This document shows, one piece after another, positions 34,501-43,091 of a stretch of 64,000 nucleotides of DNA. A model generated the notes under the pieces. The model saw nothing but the letters and a program-made list of their open reading frames with translations. It was not told where the DNA came from and searched no databases. Numbering within the stretch: position 1 is the stretch's first letter; each line of letters opens with the position of its first letter. Made by a program: the position numbers and the translations under genes. The stretch covers positions 36,583,466 to 36,647,465 of the forward strand of contig OX393577.1 in NCBI GenBank assembly GCA_947652605.1, in the 5' to 3' direction. Origin of the DNA: Elmis aenea. Taxonomy: Eukaryota > Arthropoda > Insecta > Coleoptera > Elmidae.

Positions 34501-36703
34501 TGCAGAATCCTTAGGAACTTAATTTTCCATAATTGACATAAAAAAATTTAAATGCTAAAGTAATTACATAATTACTTAGTAAGTACTGAATTAAACGAAA
34601 TTATTGCTTAAACTAATTTGATCGCTAATGACGGTGTTAAAACTGATAACGAATAAATTGTTCATAAAGTGTTAATTTATGTATCGCATCAGTAGCAATA
34701 TTATTTGTGACAGTGAAAGTGATCGTAATAGATCTTCAACTGTTTTAATAAGCATACTAATTTTTAAACGCAATGCTTTCGAAAAAACAAACTAGTTTAA
34801 ACAGTGAAAATTGATTAGGTAATAATAATTGTTGTCGATTTATTATTTGTATCAATATTTTTACTTTTCTCCTAACCTGGAGTCAAATTTGCTTTTTTAA
34901 TAATTAACATTGAATATAGATAATTCGATCATTTTGCTCGAGGAGACGTCGGTCGTCTCGACACTGCCTTGGCGCTATAAATCATTTTCTTTAACTATCA
35001 ATTAACTAATTTAGATTACGGAAATAGTGGTCAATATTTACTTCCTACAAAAGAAATGTTATACAAGACCAACTATTAATTAGAAAGGCATAATTACATG
35101 CAGAAATTGGGCAGAGATTAGTTCTACAATAGTGAAATAAAATTTATTTTACACAAACTTAAAAAATCTTTAAAGCTTTACAAAAATAGATACAAATTTA
35201 ATTAAAAAATTATCTAGTATGAATCTTATATATATTTTCATGTTTATATTGCCAATGAATCACTTAAATAATGCAATCATTTACCAAATAACAATTTAAA
35301 TATTCGTATTCAAATTAAAACAGTTTTTCGTAGGTAACGATTTTTTTAAATATTTATTTTATGAATTGAATTAACCAAACTGTACAATTGTAAATGTTTT
35401 AAAGCTACTCTAGCTCTAGAATACATATTATTAAATTGGCATTAAAAATTATTGCCATCATTTAAAATGTTGTTATAGTTAAATAGTGTTTCTTATCGAG
35501 TTCAAAGTTGAATTCAATTCTGTAATGTTTAATAAACACAGTCATAGTATTTTAAAAACTAAATTATAAGCTTGTTTTGCATTAAAATTCTTGATTTTAT
35601 CATCTCTGTGACATTATCGAATCTTTAGTTTAATTAATAATAAATACGAAAAACGCAAGCTATTTTTTGTACTTAAATTGATCGTTTAGTACCAGCGCTG
35701 TCAGTGATAGATGCTAAGAAATATTAAAAAGCTCTCACATAAATAATGACTTATTTCCAACTCTCTACACATTGTTTTATTTTAAAACATGTCTACAGTA
35801 TTTTAATAATACTAACGTCGGTCTTATAATGCATAATTTGTATTTAAACATTTAAATATTTATTTGTTAATTTGTTTGAGAACAATAACTTTAATATTTT
35901 TAATTTAAGTACATTGTTGTAAGGCAAACTACGCGAAAATGTTTCTAGAATTTAAATTTTGGCACTGTTATCATTTATTGTTATATGAACATAGCAAACA
36001 TGTGATAGAAACAAAGAGAATGTGTGAAAGACTATCCCATTGTTATCAGTGACATATTAAATAGATTTTATAGCAATACACATTGGATATCTATTTGATT
36101 GTTTAGATATACATATATCATATACATACTACATTTTTGTTTTCTATACCTATAACTGTGCCGAATTTTACTATATTAAAGATACTTAGATAATAAAAAT
36201 TTAATTGTTTAAGACTGTTGTACAATTGGTCAAATAAAATATTACGATTTAGTGTGGTAATATAGTGTGGTTAGCAAAATTAAAGTTGTTCTGGGTTTTT
36301 TTAAATTTTTCCATAGCAATTTATTGAGCGATATGAAATAATAATCATTGTTTTGCGCGTTCTTATTTCTTATCGCAATTTATATAAATTAGTCAATTTG
36401 TTTGTTACAAATCATTCATAAACAAATGTGAGTTCATCCAGTAACGTATAAACACTAAAAGTTATAATAACAAAAAAATAGTGAGATACTGACAAAGGCC
36501 TATAAAAGTCAATTTTGGTTATACCTATTGTAAGTTACGCCGCTGATGTCCCTGGGATTATTCTAACCTTGAAATAAGTTCAAGTTGAGATCAGGTTGGT
36601 ACTTACCCATACCGTGCCATAATACAATCGGTGTAAAGGTGCTGCAAATAACGAAGTCAAAGCACGTGAAAACTGCCACTAACAAAATAAAACCACTTCT
36701 CAT
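22409..36703 (-). CDS. Ppt1: Palmitoyl-protein thioesterase 1, complete, five exons
   Basis: Lysosomal alpha/beta hydrolase that removes thioester-linked fatty acids from cysteine residues of proteins being degraded. Exons on the minus strand: 36607-36703, 28596-28833, 25653-25811, 24949-25225, 22409-22537. All introns are GT-AG and phases join, giving 299 aa (human 306). Residues 1-20 form a signal peptide. TPIVLWHGMGDACC (24-37) is the oxyanion-side strand. GFSQGSQ (104-110) holds the nucleophile Ser106, and Asp224 in KFEKDSM and His280 in PGDHLQF complete the triad. Each lies nine residues before its human counterpart. Asn203 (NQS) matches a conserved glycosylation site. Intron 1 is 7.8 kb and full of transposons. 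No disabling change is seen. The assignment is very secure; only the exact transcription start is unknown. Confidence 0.95.
22584..22637. repeat. 54-bp perfect palindrome in PPT1 intron 4
   Basis: The half-site from TAGTTCACACGGTGACATTT to AAAGTCG meets its exact complement at a central TCGCGA (22608-22613) with no spacer. It continues as an imperfect match for three more bases on each side. Likely a minimal MITE or a replication-stable remnant of one. Confidence 0.85.
23290..23560. repeat. GC-richer repeat with GTTCGC strings, start of a complex element
   Basis: Inside PPT1 intron 4. Includes AGGCCGCGTACAAACC and several AAGTTCGC/GTTCGCGAAC strings. Similar strings (GAGGTTTTGTACTCG, AGGCCCGTACACGG) occur at 24660-24710, suggesting an old element from about 23310 to 24700 that was later interrupted by the two hAT-like MITEs. 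Boundaries are uncertain. Confidence 0.4.
23668..23911. mobile_element. 244-bp hAT-like MITE
   Basis: Inverted ends (T)AGCGATTCTTAACC and GGTTAAGAACCACTG, with flanks GACTAGAC and GAGTAGAC (seven of eight equal). The GC-rich inner ends read GGGGCCGCGGCCC and GGGGGGGCCGCG. Typical of hAT MITEs with a CAG-type terminus. Confidence 0.75.
24064..24269. mobile_element. hAT-like MITE, CAGTGTTTCTC ends
   Basis: CAGTGTTTCTCGAAGTGTGG on the left and GTTTGAGAAACACTTG on the right form an imperfect inverted pair. No clear 8-bp duplication remains. Related in style to 29167-29442. Confidence 0.6.
24343..24540 (+). pseudogene. Short transposase-like fragment, perhaps PIF/Harbinger
   Basis: A frame ending at 24540 contains REEFGKFLRLYRRNPMK. 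This resembles the N-terminal EFG-plus-basic region before the DDE domain of PIF/Harbinger transposases. Only about 60 codons exist and no catalytic motif is present, so the call is tentative. It lies in PPT1 intron 4 on the opposite strand. Confidence 0.35.
24949..25225 (-). CDS. Ppt1: PPT1 exon 4 (acid residue exon)
   Basis: Starts TGGCTGCAAC after a TTTTAG acceptor. Encodes QATYWHDPL, TFLADIN and FVMVKFEKDSM with Asp224, and ends CAG followed by GTAAG in phase 0. The Met-initiated extension upstream in the same frame is intron sequence. Confidence 0.93.
25653..25811 (-). CDS. Ppt1: PPT1 exon 3
   Basis: Encodes RGLIQRCPYPKPKNFISLGG, then QHQGVYGLPNC and CDYIRRLLNYAAYF. This matches the family's GGQHQGVFGLP block. 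It ends with a two-base overhang completed by exon 4 (Ser165). Confidence 0.92.
25883..26512 (-). mobile_element. 630-bp MITE, TACAGGGTGTGTAAAAATTGG ends, copy 2
   Basis: Flanked by TA. Same family as 15726-16354 but inverted: the CTGTGTCTGCAAGAGG end is on the left here and on the right there. Sits in PPT1 intron 2. Confidence 0.87.
27316..28556. mobile_element. 1.24-kb foldback in PPT1 intron 2, TA target site
   Basis: Begins TACAGGGTGTTTCAC and ends GTGAAACACCCTATA, each next to TA. Arms of roughly 520 bp match almost base for base: TCGATGGGCCACTATTGCTA at 27336 mirrors 28525, and GACTTAGATTTAAAGGTAAT at 27671 mirrors 28200. The central 200 bp are unique. No coding capacity. Transcribed within the PPT1 pre-mRNA it would form a very long RNA hairpin. 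Confidence 0.88.
28596..28833 (-). CDS. Ppt1: PPT1 exon 2 (nucleophile exon)
   Basis: Encodes DACCFPFSLGAV through GFSQGSQF, including catalytic Ser106. Starts after TCAATTATAG and ends AT followed by GTAAG; the split Met codon is completed by exon 3. Confidence 0.93.
28905..28970. mobile_element. Single CACCCTGTATA element end
   Basis: TTTTGCACCCTGTATA near 28953-28968 is a right end of the TACAGGGTG type with no partner found. It is a short relic in PPT1 intron 1. Confidence 0.4.
29167..29442. mobile_element. hAT-like MITE, CAGCGTTTCC ends
   Basis: CAGCGTTTCCAGAAGTGGG and TTTGGGGAAACTG form an imperfect inverted pair. Internal text (GTTCCGCG, GGTTCCG) resembles other CAG(C/T)GTTTC elements here. 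No duplication preserved. Confidence 0.6.
29940..30332 (-). pseudogene. LINE reverse-transcriptase tail, 3' part of a split copy
   Basis: On the minus strand: KLDATEKDKAKNNSIEMQHL, then KKNKTLNWYGHIARM, with further decayed frames ending in a WKEWTQ-like MEEMDSG. This is the C-terminal tail of an RTE-type LINE polymerase. The upstream part resumes at 33562-33740 beyond the foldback element. It lies in PPT1 intron 1 in the same orientation as PPT1. Confidence 0.78.
30347..30785. repeat. Three tandem units of about 146 bp in the foldback's left arm
   Basis: Units begin near 30347, 30493 and 30639. Each has GCGACTTTTTCGAA, then AATTAGCGCCTAATTAGCGCC, then TTATAATAAAAAAGTTACA, then TCGCGGC(C/T)AACTTCACGC. 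The right arm (33240-33540) has fewer units. Confidence 0.85.
31753..32001 (-). CDS. Unrecognised small ORF in the foldback centre
   Basis: 82 codons on the minus strand, rich in Lys, Ile and Leu, with no motif I recognise. It is divergent to the USP-like ORF (starts about 40 bp apart). It could be a second element gene, an exon, or an AT-rich chance frame. Confidence 0.2.
   Translation of the reverse strand: MDNSENDTKIQIIQPQKQIKCTYIYQHKTRKLLSKKMRNAISNILFADSGNKLILITLLRSMEHLIMKAKCDIQDLTDLIYQ
32042..32638 (+). CDS. USP-like (peptidase C19) C-terminal domain ORF in a foldback element
   Basis: 198 open codons, probably an internal or 3' exon because no ATG opens it and a TTTTAG lies just upstream. 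Two CxxC pairs (CPRC at 56-59 and CRTC at 96-99) could bind zinc like the finger region of ubiquitin-specific proteases. These are followed by KLENQIFIDLNG and the segment IGHYYCISRRSDGTYEKYDD (156-175). The latter fits the USP His box GHYxxY...WYxFDD; His158 and Asp174/175 would be the catalytic residues. No Cys box (NxGNTCYxN-like) was found nearby, so an intact protease is not shown. The last ~40 codons lie inside the right inverted arm and are duplicated, inverted, at 31371-31493. Function in the element is unknown. Confidence 0.5.
   Translation: MELLHFSGQIDNKISSTQKSINSLKRKIAGECQCNISYIVDNISKNIFSAIDKKQCPRCKSKSETILKYISININNFNIALIESNINNNILRSTKCRTCTNKTKHDLKLENQIFIDLNGTNEIMLSKIPFLISIAKKTYMFRAAIGFIPPSENTGIGHYYCISRRSDGTYEKYDDLSKKVNPIAASTIFLCHLLLYTI
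33562..33740 (-). pseudogene. LINE reverse-transcriptase, 5' part of the split copy
   Basis: On the minus strand, INIDIKVKMNIHNMVTLPTI is followed by a TYGCETW-like block reading ASGNW. Removing the foldback and one target copy makes it run directly into KLDATEKD at 30332. Decayed beyond function. Confidence 0.65.
33741..36606. other. Remainder of PPT1 intron 1; nothing recognised
   Basis: AT-rich intron sequence. No exon, terminal repeat or RNA gene could be supported. Confidence 0.45.
36607..36703 (-). CDS. Ppt1: PPT1 exon 1 (signal peptide)
   Basis: Encodes the initiator Met, a hydrophobic signal sequence and TPIVLWHGM. It ends ATGG followed by GTAAGT, a consensus donor. The remaining G joins GC of exon 2 to make the Gly of HGMGD. 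Confidence 0.9.
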
Positions 36704-37258
36704 TATAAAGACGTTTAAAATATGAATAGTTTAAAGACTTCTTATATTGGTGGTATTGGTACGTGCGCAAACTCCTGACATTCACACTGGTCTGTGTAAT
36801 GATCAGTGACGTTCGTATACAATTCTGTGCGAAAGAAATGTAAACAATATCTTAATCATTAACCGTGATTGATTTGGTCATACATTATTGAGTTCTATAA
36901 GCAGTTAGTAATATTAGTTTGATAGATTGTTTTTTGTTTCAACTGAAATAAACTTTACTGGTATTCTTTTTTGTTTTTTTTATTAGGAATAACTTTTTCT
37001 GACAGTATTTTATTTACTATGAGCTGTATTTTAATTGATGCTCGGTCAGTAAAAACTAATAAAAACCGTCGGGATCGAATGAGTTCAGAAAGTACGATTT
37101 TTATTTTGCCATCCCTTACTATTAGATCAACATTTAGTCATTACCACACACTGCTATGGAGGGAGACTGTTTCGATCAGTAAAACGGTTAGGATACAGGT
37201 TGATAAAAGTTTTTTTTTAATGCTAACAATAAGCAAAATGGCAAACTTCTAAATACTG
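36704..37258. other. 5' flank of PPT1
   Basis: On the minus strand a TATAAG near 36745 lies about 40 bp upstream of the PPT1 start and could serve as a promoter element. Otherwise no gene. The plus-strand open frame at 36971-37252 has no recognisable content. Confidence 0.35.
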
Positions 37259-37921
37259 ACAAAAAAAAAATTATTGACATTTTGTATTAGTACCAACAAA
37301 AAAGTCAGATACAGAAGTACGTGTTTTAGCAAACAATACTTTTAAACCAAATGTATCTATACGAGAAATTGGACTTGAGTGTAATGTATCCAAAGAACAA
37401 GCAAGAATTATTTTAAAACAAAACAATTTTAAGCCTTATCATCATTATATCGGAAATACGCTGTACCCAACAGATCTGGAAAGAATTACGCCACATGGTT
37501 CGTTGAAGAAAGCCAAAGACACGAACTCTTTTCTCAATCAATTCTATTTACTGAGAAGGCAAAATTTACAAACAATGGATTATTTAATAAAAAAAATCAT
37601 ATTTACTGAGCGAAGGAAAATCAAACAATAGATCTGTTTTTGTCAAAATCCAAGGCCCCCTTATACTATTTAGTAATAATTCTACAGGAATCATTTTACA
37701 GTTTGGTTTTACCATATGTGGCTATGGAATTATTTAACATTGAAAAATTCGTCTGTTTTTAGTTTTTTCAAAATATTTAAAAAAGTTGGTGTAGGTCATT
37801 TGTCAAAAAGGCATTAAATTTGTCTTGGAATTCTGCCCAAATTTGCTTATTTAACCGACCTTGTAACTCTTATAATAACAAAGTTACCCATGCAACACAT
37901 GTAGATTATGGCCACCCTGTA
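37259..37921 (+). pseudogene. Degenerate DD40D transposase copy with right terminal repeat
   Basis: Codons matching residues about 70-178 of the transposase at 38937 persist (IREIGLECNVSKEQARII, SQRHELFSQSI, KAKFTNNGLFN). There is a deletion at the LDRRLNY position and a stop at the IYWAR position, and the first catalytic Asp region reads TEKAKF. The centre and the left end are missing. The right inverted repeat runs to ACCCTGTA at 37921. Confidence 0.85.
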
Positions 37922-38339
37922 TAATATAACGTAATTGTACAAAAAATAATAAAAACAAACTTATTATCTCCATCTTCATTATATCGAAAAAAAAAATAGC
38001 TTTAACCTTTAACTTTACCCCTTATTACTGACCAAATAAATAAGGGTCAGGTTAAAGGTTGCTTAAATCTTCGTTGTATTTTAAATGAAAACAAACATGA
38101 GATTTTATGTCGTTATTTATTAAAAAAAAACTTTAAGCAACCTTTAACCGATCCACTTTTACTGATCAAAACAGTTTTATTTTGAAAACGTAGCATTCGT
38201 TTTCTAAGCGAAAAATATTTTTTTACACAAAGATCGCAACCACTATTTTATGAAAAAATGAGATAAAGGTAAGAATAGTGAACTATTTCATATTTTAACT
38301 ATTTTTATAGGAAGGTATTCTATGAAATAACTAGTTATA

Positions 38340-40633
38340 TACAGGGTGACAATAATCTACATGTGTTGTATGGGTAACTTTGTTATTACAAGAGTAACAA
38401 AGTCGGTTAAATTAGCAAAGTTGGGCAGAATTTCAAGACGAATTTAATGCCATTTTGACATTTGGTCTACACCTTCAACTTTTTTAAATATTTTGAAAAA
38501 ACCAAAAACAGACGATTTTTTCAATGGTAAATAATTCCACAGCCACCTATGTTAAAACCAAAGTGTGAATTGATTCCTTTAGATATTTTTACGTAGAATT
38601 AGAAAAAAATATTTAAAAAGTCATAGCTCACTCGATTTTCGAGATATAAGCCAAACTTGACTTTTTTTAAATGGCAACCATAGTTGGCTATGGGTTCATT
38701 AAATAGCTTATTTTCTTCTGATTTCAAAAATGTATGGGTTGTCATATCTATTTCCATTAGTTTTCTTACAATTTGCAAAAACCGAAATTATTACTAAATA
38801 GTATGTGAGTGCCTTGGAACTGGAGAGCTTTTTTTGTTTTTTTTAAATTAGTTGTCAAACTAAGTTCTGTTTTGCTGCTAATTACTGATGTGAATGTGTT
38901 AAGTAATTGTGATAAAAGTTTAAAAAAATAAAAAATATGGCTTATTCGAGGGAAGAAAAAAATGATATGTTATTTTGCTACTACAGTTGTAATCGTGATG
39001 TAAACGCAGCATCGGAATTATATCTACTAACATACATGGAAAGAAGGCAGCCAGATAAAAGATTGTTTGCAAAACTCGAAGCTAATTTAAAACAGTATGG
39101 ATCATTTTCTAAACCAAAAGATGCCAAAATAAATTTTAATGAAGATACAGAGGTACTTGTTTTGGCATACAATACTTTTAAACCAACTGCATCTGTACGA
39201 GAAATCGGACTTGAGTGTAACGTATCCAGAGAACAAGCAAGAATAATTTTAAAACAAAATAATTTTAATCCTTATCATCATCATATTGGAAATACGTTGT
39301 ACCCAACAGATTTGGATAGAAGATTAAACTATGCTACATGGTTCGTAGAAGAAAGTCGAAGACACGAACTCTTTTCTCAATCAATTTTATTTACTGACGA
39401 GGCAAAATTTACAAACAATGGATTATTTAATAGAAAAAATCATATTTACTGGGCGAGGGAAAATCCACACTTAACGGTTGAAAGACGTGATCAACATGTT
39501 TTTAGTATCAATGTTTGGTGTGCCATTCTTGGTACAAAAATACTCGGTCCTTATTTTTATGAGGAAAATTTAAATTCAGAGCGCTATTTGTTATTTTTAC
39601 AAAATCAATTAGAAGAAATGTTGGACGATCTTCCATTGAACTTGATTCAAAATTTGAATTACTTTCAGCATGATGGAGCACCAGCTCACAATGCACAAAT
39701 AGTATCAAACTATTTATTAGAAAAATTTCCTAACTGGATAGGTAACAGAGGTCCCATTGCATGGCCTCCCAGGTCTCCGGACCTAACGCCTCTTGATTTT
39801 TTTCTATAGGGAACTATTAAAGATAAAGTTTATAAAGAAAAGCCCCATAGTGTTGATCACCTGAAAACCAACATAAGAGCAGCTGTAGCAGAAATCAGAC
39901 ATAATACTTTACTAAAAGTGCAAAGTGAAATATTAAAACGGTGTCAACTGTGTGTTCAAGAAAATGGTGGCCACTTTGAAGCATTATTATAATTTTTAAT
40001 TTAATTTTAGTCATTAATTATTATGTTAGTAGTTTATTAATATTAGCCACGAAGTATTTTATTTGTTATTGTTCAATTAAATTATTTTACTAGTAATTTC
40101 AATTGTTTCTGATGATTAGATATAAAGCAAGAAAACATGACATTCTTGTCCAATTCCAAGGCACCCTTATACTATTTAGTAATAATTTCGGTTTTTGCAA
40201 ATTGTAAGAAAACTAATGGAAATAGATATGACAACCCATACATTTTTGAAATCAGAAGAAAATAAGCTATTTAATGAACCCATAGCCAACTATGGTTGCC
40301 ATTTAAAAAAAGTCAAGTTTGGCTTATATCTCGAAAATCGAGTGAGCTATGACTTTTTAAATATTTTTTTCTAATTCTACGTAAAAATATCTAAAGGAAT
40401 CAATTCACACTTTGGTTTTAACATAGGTGGCTGTGGAATTATTTACCATTGAAAAAATCGTCTGTTTTTGGTTTTTTCAAAATATTTAAAAAAGTTGAAG
40501 GTGTAGACCAAATGTCAAAATGGCATTAAATTCGTCTTGAAATTCTGCCCAACTTTGCTAATTTAACCGACTTTGTTACTCTTGTAATAACAAAGTTACC
40601 CATACAACACATGTAGATTATTGTCACCCTGTA
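38340..40633 (+). mobile_element. Tc1/mariner-like transposon with about 470-bp inverted repeats, nearly intact
   Basis: Ends TACAGGGTGAC and GTCACCCTGTA are flanked by TA at 38338-38339 and 40634-40635. The terminal repeats match almost perfectly over roughly 470 bp (38340-38810 and 40160-40633). They enclose a single transposase gene with one in-frame stop. TA target use and the DDE/D triad place it in the IS630-Tc1-mariner superfamily. Relics of the same family are at 17626, 37259 and 58540. Confidence 0.92.
38937..39992 (+). pseudogene. DD40D mariner-like transposase with one internal stop
   Basis: Starts MAYSREEKNDMLFCYY, an N-terminal helix-turn-helix of the kind found in many insect transposases (DUF4817-like). 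A second HTH-like segment follows at 85-108 (SVREIGLECNVSREQARIIL). Catalytic residues: Asp154 in LFTDEAKF, Asp246 in QHDGAPAH and Asp287 in SPDLTPLDFF, with 40 residues between the last two. Codon 291 is TAG where the family has Trp of FFLWG, a single-base change. The frame then stays open for 60 codons to TAA (GTIKDKVYKE, ENGGHFEALL). So the protein is full length except for that stop. The first 290 codons are open from 38937 to 39809. Confidence 0.9.
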
Positions 40634-40635
40634 TA

Positions 40636-41222
40636 TATAGCATATATATATTTATTATTTATATGGACTAAAAAATATCCTGGAAGGTTTGCGTTTGCAT
40701 GAACAACTATTTCACTTCTAGATGTAAAACCTGAATATCTTTACATATGAAAATCGTTCCTGGAAGTATAGGTTCCGCGATGACAATAAAGAAGGGAATG
40801 AGGTACAGGAAGTAGGTCAATCCAGGCGAGGTCATCCGCGGGTCATGGCCAACCCGACGATGTTTCTCTAATCAACCGTACTTACTAATTCATCGTTTGT
40901 AAACCATCGCTATTGTAATATCATTACAATTTAAGAGTAAAAATAGAGTAAAATGTGATTTAATACATTTACTAATTTTGATAAAACACGAAAGCGATGT
41001 ATAATCAAAAGAAAATTAAATTGTTGTCAGCGCTCATTTTAATTAAAATTAATTGTACTTTGTTTCAAGTAAAACGAATAACTTGATTAAGAGTTCTTTT
41101 TTGGTTTTATCATTTATCATTGGTTAATTATTGATTGTTATTGTACGTGCAACGGAGTAACATTTTGTCGATGTTGTTCCAACAAAAATTCAAATGAATT
41201 GGCTTTAAACTTTAAAAACTAC
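40636..41222. other. Intergenic, no gene seen
   Basis: AT-rich sequence between the transposon and the gap; no supported feature. Confidence 0.45.
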
Positions 41223-41422
41223 NNNNNNNNNNNNNNNNNNNNNNNNNNNNNNNNNNNNNNNNNNNNNNNNNNNNNNNNNNNNNNNNNNNNNNNNNNNNNN
41301 NNNNNNNNNNNNNNNNNNNNNNNNNNNNNNNNNNNNNNNNNNNNNNNNNNNNNNNNNNNNNNNNNNNNNNNNNNNNNNNNNNNNNNNNNNNNNNNNNNNN
41401 NNNNNNNNNNNNNNNNNNNNNN
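41223..41422. other. Assembly gap of 200 N
   Basis: Exactly 200 unknown bases, so probably a placeholder of unknown true size. The sequence just after it (41423-41442) is the exact reverse complement of 38317-38336. Confidence 1.
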
Positions 41423-41491
41423 ACTAGTTATTTCATAGAATAACGGATTATATGCTTTTTGTAGTAATCCATCCACAAAACGGTTCCCATC

Positions 41492-41553
41492 AATCTTATA
41501 CGCCAAAATAACATATCGTTAATACCGGCGTTACGCCGGCGGCGTATAAGATT
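41492..41553. repeat. Nested hairpin
   Basis: AATCTTATACGCC (41492-41504) pairs with GGCGTATAAGATT (41541-41553). Inside it, CCGGCGTTACGCCGG (41525-41539) forms a second hairpin. Probably a tiny transposon remnant. Confidence 0.7.
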
Positions 41554-42819
41554 ACCTTAAAAAATCACAAAATACACCTAAAAATCGGGGGTCGTTATAC
41601 GTTATACATACATATGCCAGATATAAAGACAGGGAGCTGGGTTTCTGGTGTGAATATTTAGTTGTAATATATCCTTAAAAATAAAACATACATTTATTTA
41701 AAAGTATGCAAAAAATAAATTTAATTTAAATATAATTTAGATATAACAATTTTAAATAGAAACAGATAATGCTCCCAACTGTAGTGTAGAGCGTCCAACG
41801 ACCGATATGAGCTAATTGTATGGAATGTAGCTTAAAAATTGCACCTCGTATATGCGGTAAATGTTAAGTATTCTCATTAAATACTACAATGTTTAAAGTA
41901 TCTTACAAATAATGGGTCATAAACTAATAGTTTTGCCTTTCAAATGATGCCTGTTACTTTTATATTGAGTTTGCAGATGATTTACTTTACGTAACAGTTA
42001 AGTAATTACTTTATAGCTATTTTGATATTAAATTTTATTATTACATTGCTTCTACGTGAAATTACCATGGCAACTACATCATACATGTGCGAATGAAAAT
42101 GATGGGCTTCAACATATCACTTTGACTAAGTGTACAACTTTTGTTTTCATGTTTTAGGACGAGATTATAATTTTGTAAAGTTTAAGGCATAAAAAAATGA
42201 TTAAGTACTTAAAAAAAATTAATTGCTTGGCTTGTTTTTAGGCAAAAAATTAAAACTAATATAAAAGTGGCAAGCAAAAAAAATTCTACTTTTTGGCAAA
42301 TTTTTTTCCAACTGCAATAGCTTTTAAGTTTGCTCTGTACAATTATTAATTTGATACAGGTAAGTTATTTCTAACAAGTACAACTTTTAACCCCTTAAGG
42401 CACATGCATGTGTCTGACACAGTCGGACTTGTATCGGGCGGAATAAAACTTTTACGCCCCTACGAGACACGATTTAGTAGAAATATGATAAGTTTGAAAG
42501 ATTAAGCTAGTGTACCGTTGGTGACGAGGCGTTACTATAATAAAAGGCAATTAATTAGCTCTTATTTTCCCGTCAAACCCCTTCAGGTAAACTCTTCTAT
42601 ATGTTGCCCGCACTCATTGTGTTATTTGTATAGTAACTTTTTTTACAGCCCCCCAAATATCCCACGCCACTGAAAATGCAAAAATAATCTTACGCTATAC
42701 CTTGTTATTACTTTTTTGTAAAAAAAACGATCATTTTTGACCACTAAATTGAAGAGCTTCAAAAGCATGATGCAAAATATTCGTTAGTTAAAAAAAACGT
42801 AAGTTTTAAATTTTTATAA
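41554..42819. other. Intergenic downstream of PICK1
   Basis: No gene seen. It should contain any further 3' untranslated sequence of PICK1. Confidence 0.4.
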
Positions 42820-42825
42820 TTTATT
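42820..42825 (-). terminator. Candidate poly(A) signal of PICK1
   Basis: AATAAA on the minus strand five bases past the stop codon. Unusually close, so a more distal signal may be used instead. Confidence 0.3.
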
Positions 42826-42830
42826 CAGGT

Positions 42831-43091
42831 TTAATTATCTAAATCAGGTAATAAAATATGGTTGGGAGAACAATCGTTGATGTTCAAAGAAGACAACAGT
42901 GTAAGATTATCCATAGCACTATAGTCTGGTTCTAGCGGCACACTCTCTAGTCCAGATATTAATGGTTGTGTTTCAGATGGTTCGGAATTGGATTCCACAG
43001 TGGCGTCTATCAAACTCGCCATAAAATTAGTTTCTTCTAGCTCTTGGATCTCTTCAGCATTTTCTATATCATGCTCATCGTCGTCGGGGTC
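42831..43091 (-). CDS. Pick1: PICK1 exon 7 (acidic tail, stop)
   Basis: 86 codons and TAA. Begins DPDDDEHDIENAEEIQELEE and continues in Ser/Pro/Glu-rich, probably disordered sequence ending LPDLDN. Confidence 0.92.
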   Translation of the reverse strand, partial: DPDDDEHDIENAEEIQELEETNFMASLIDATVESNSEPSETQPLISGLESVPLEPDYSAMDNLTLLSSLNINDCSPNHILLPDLDN

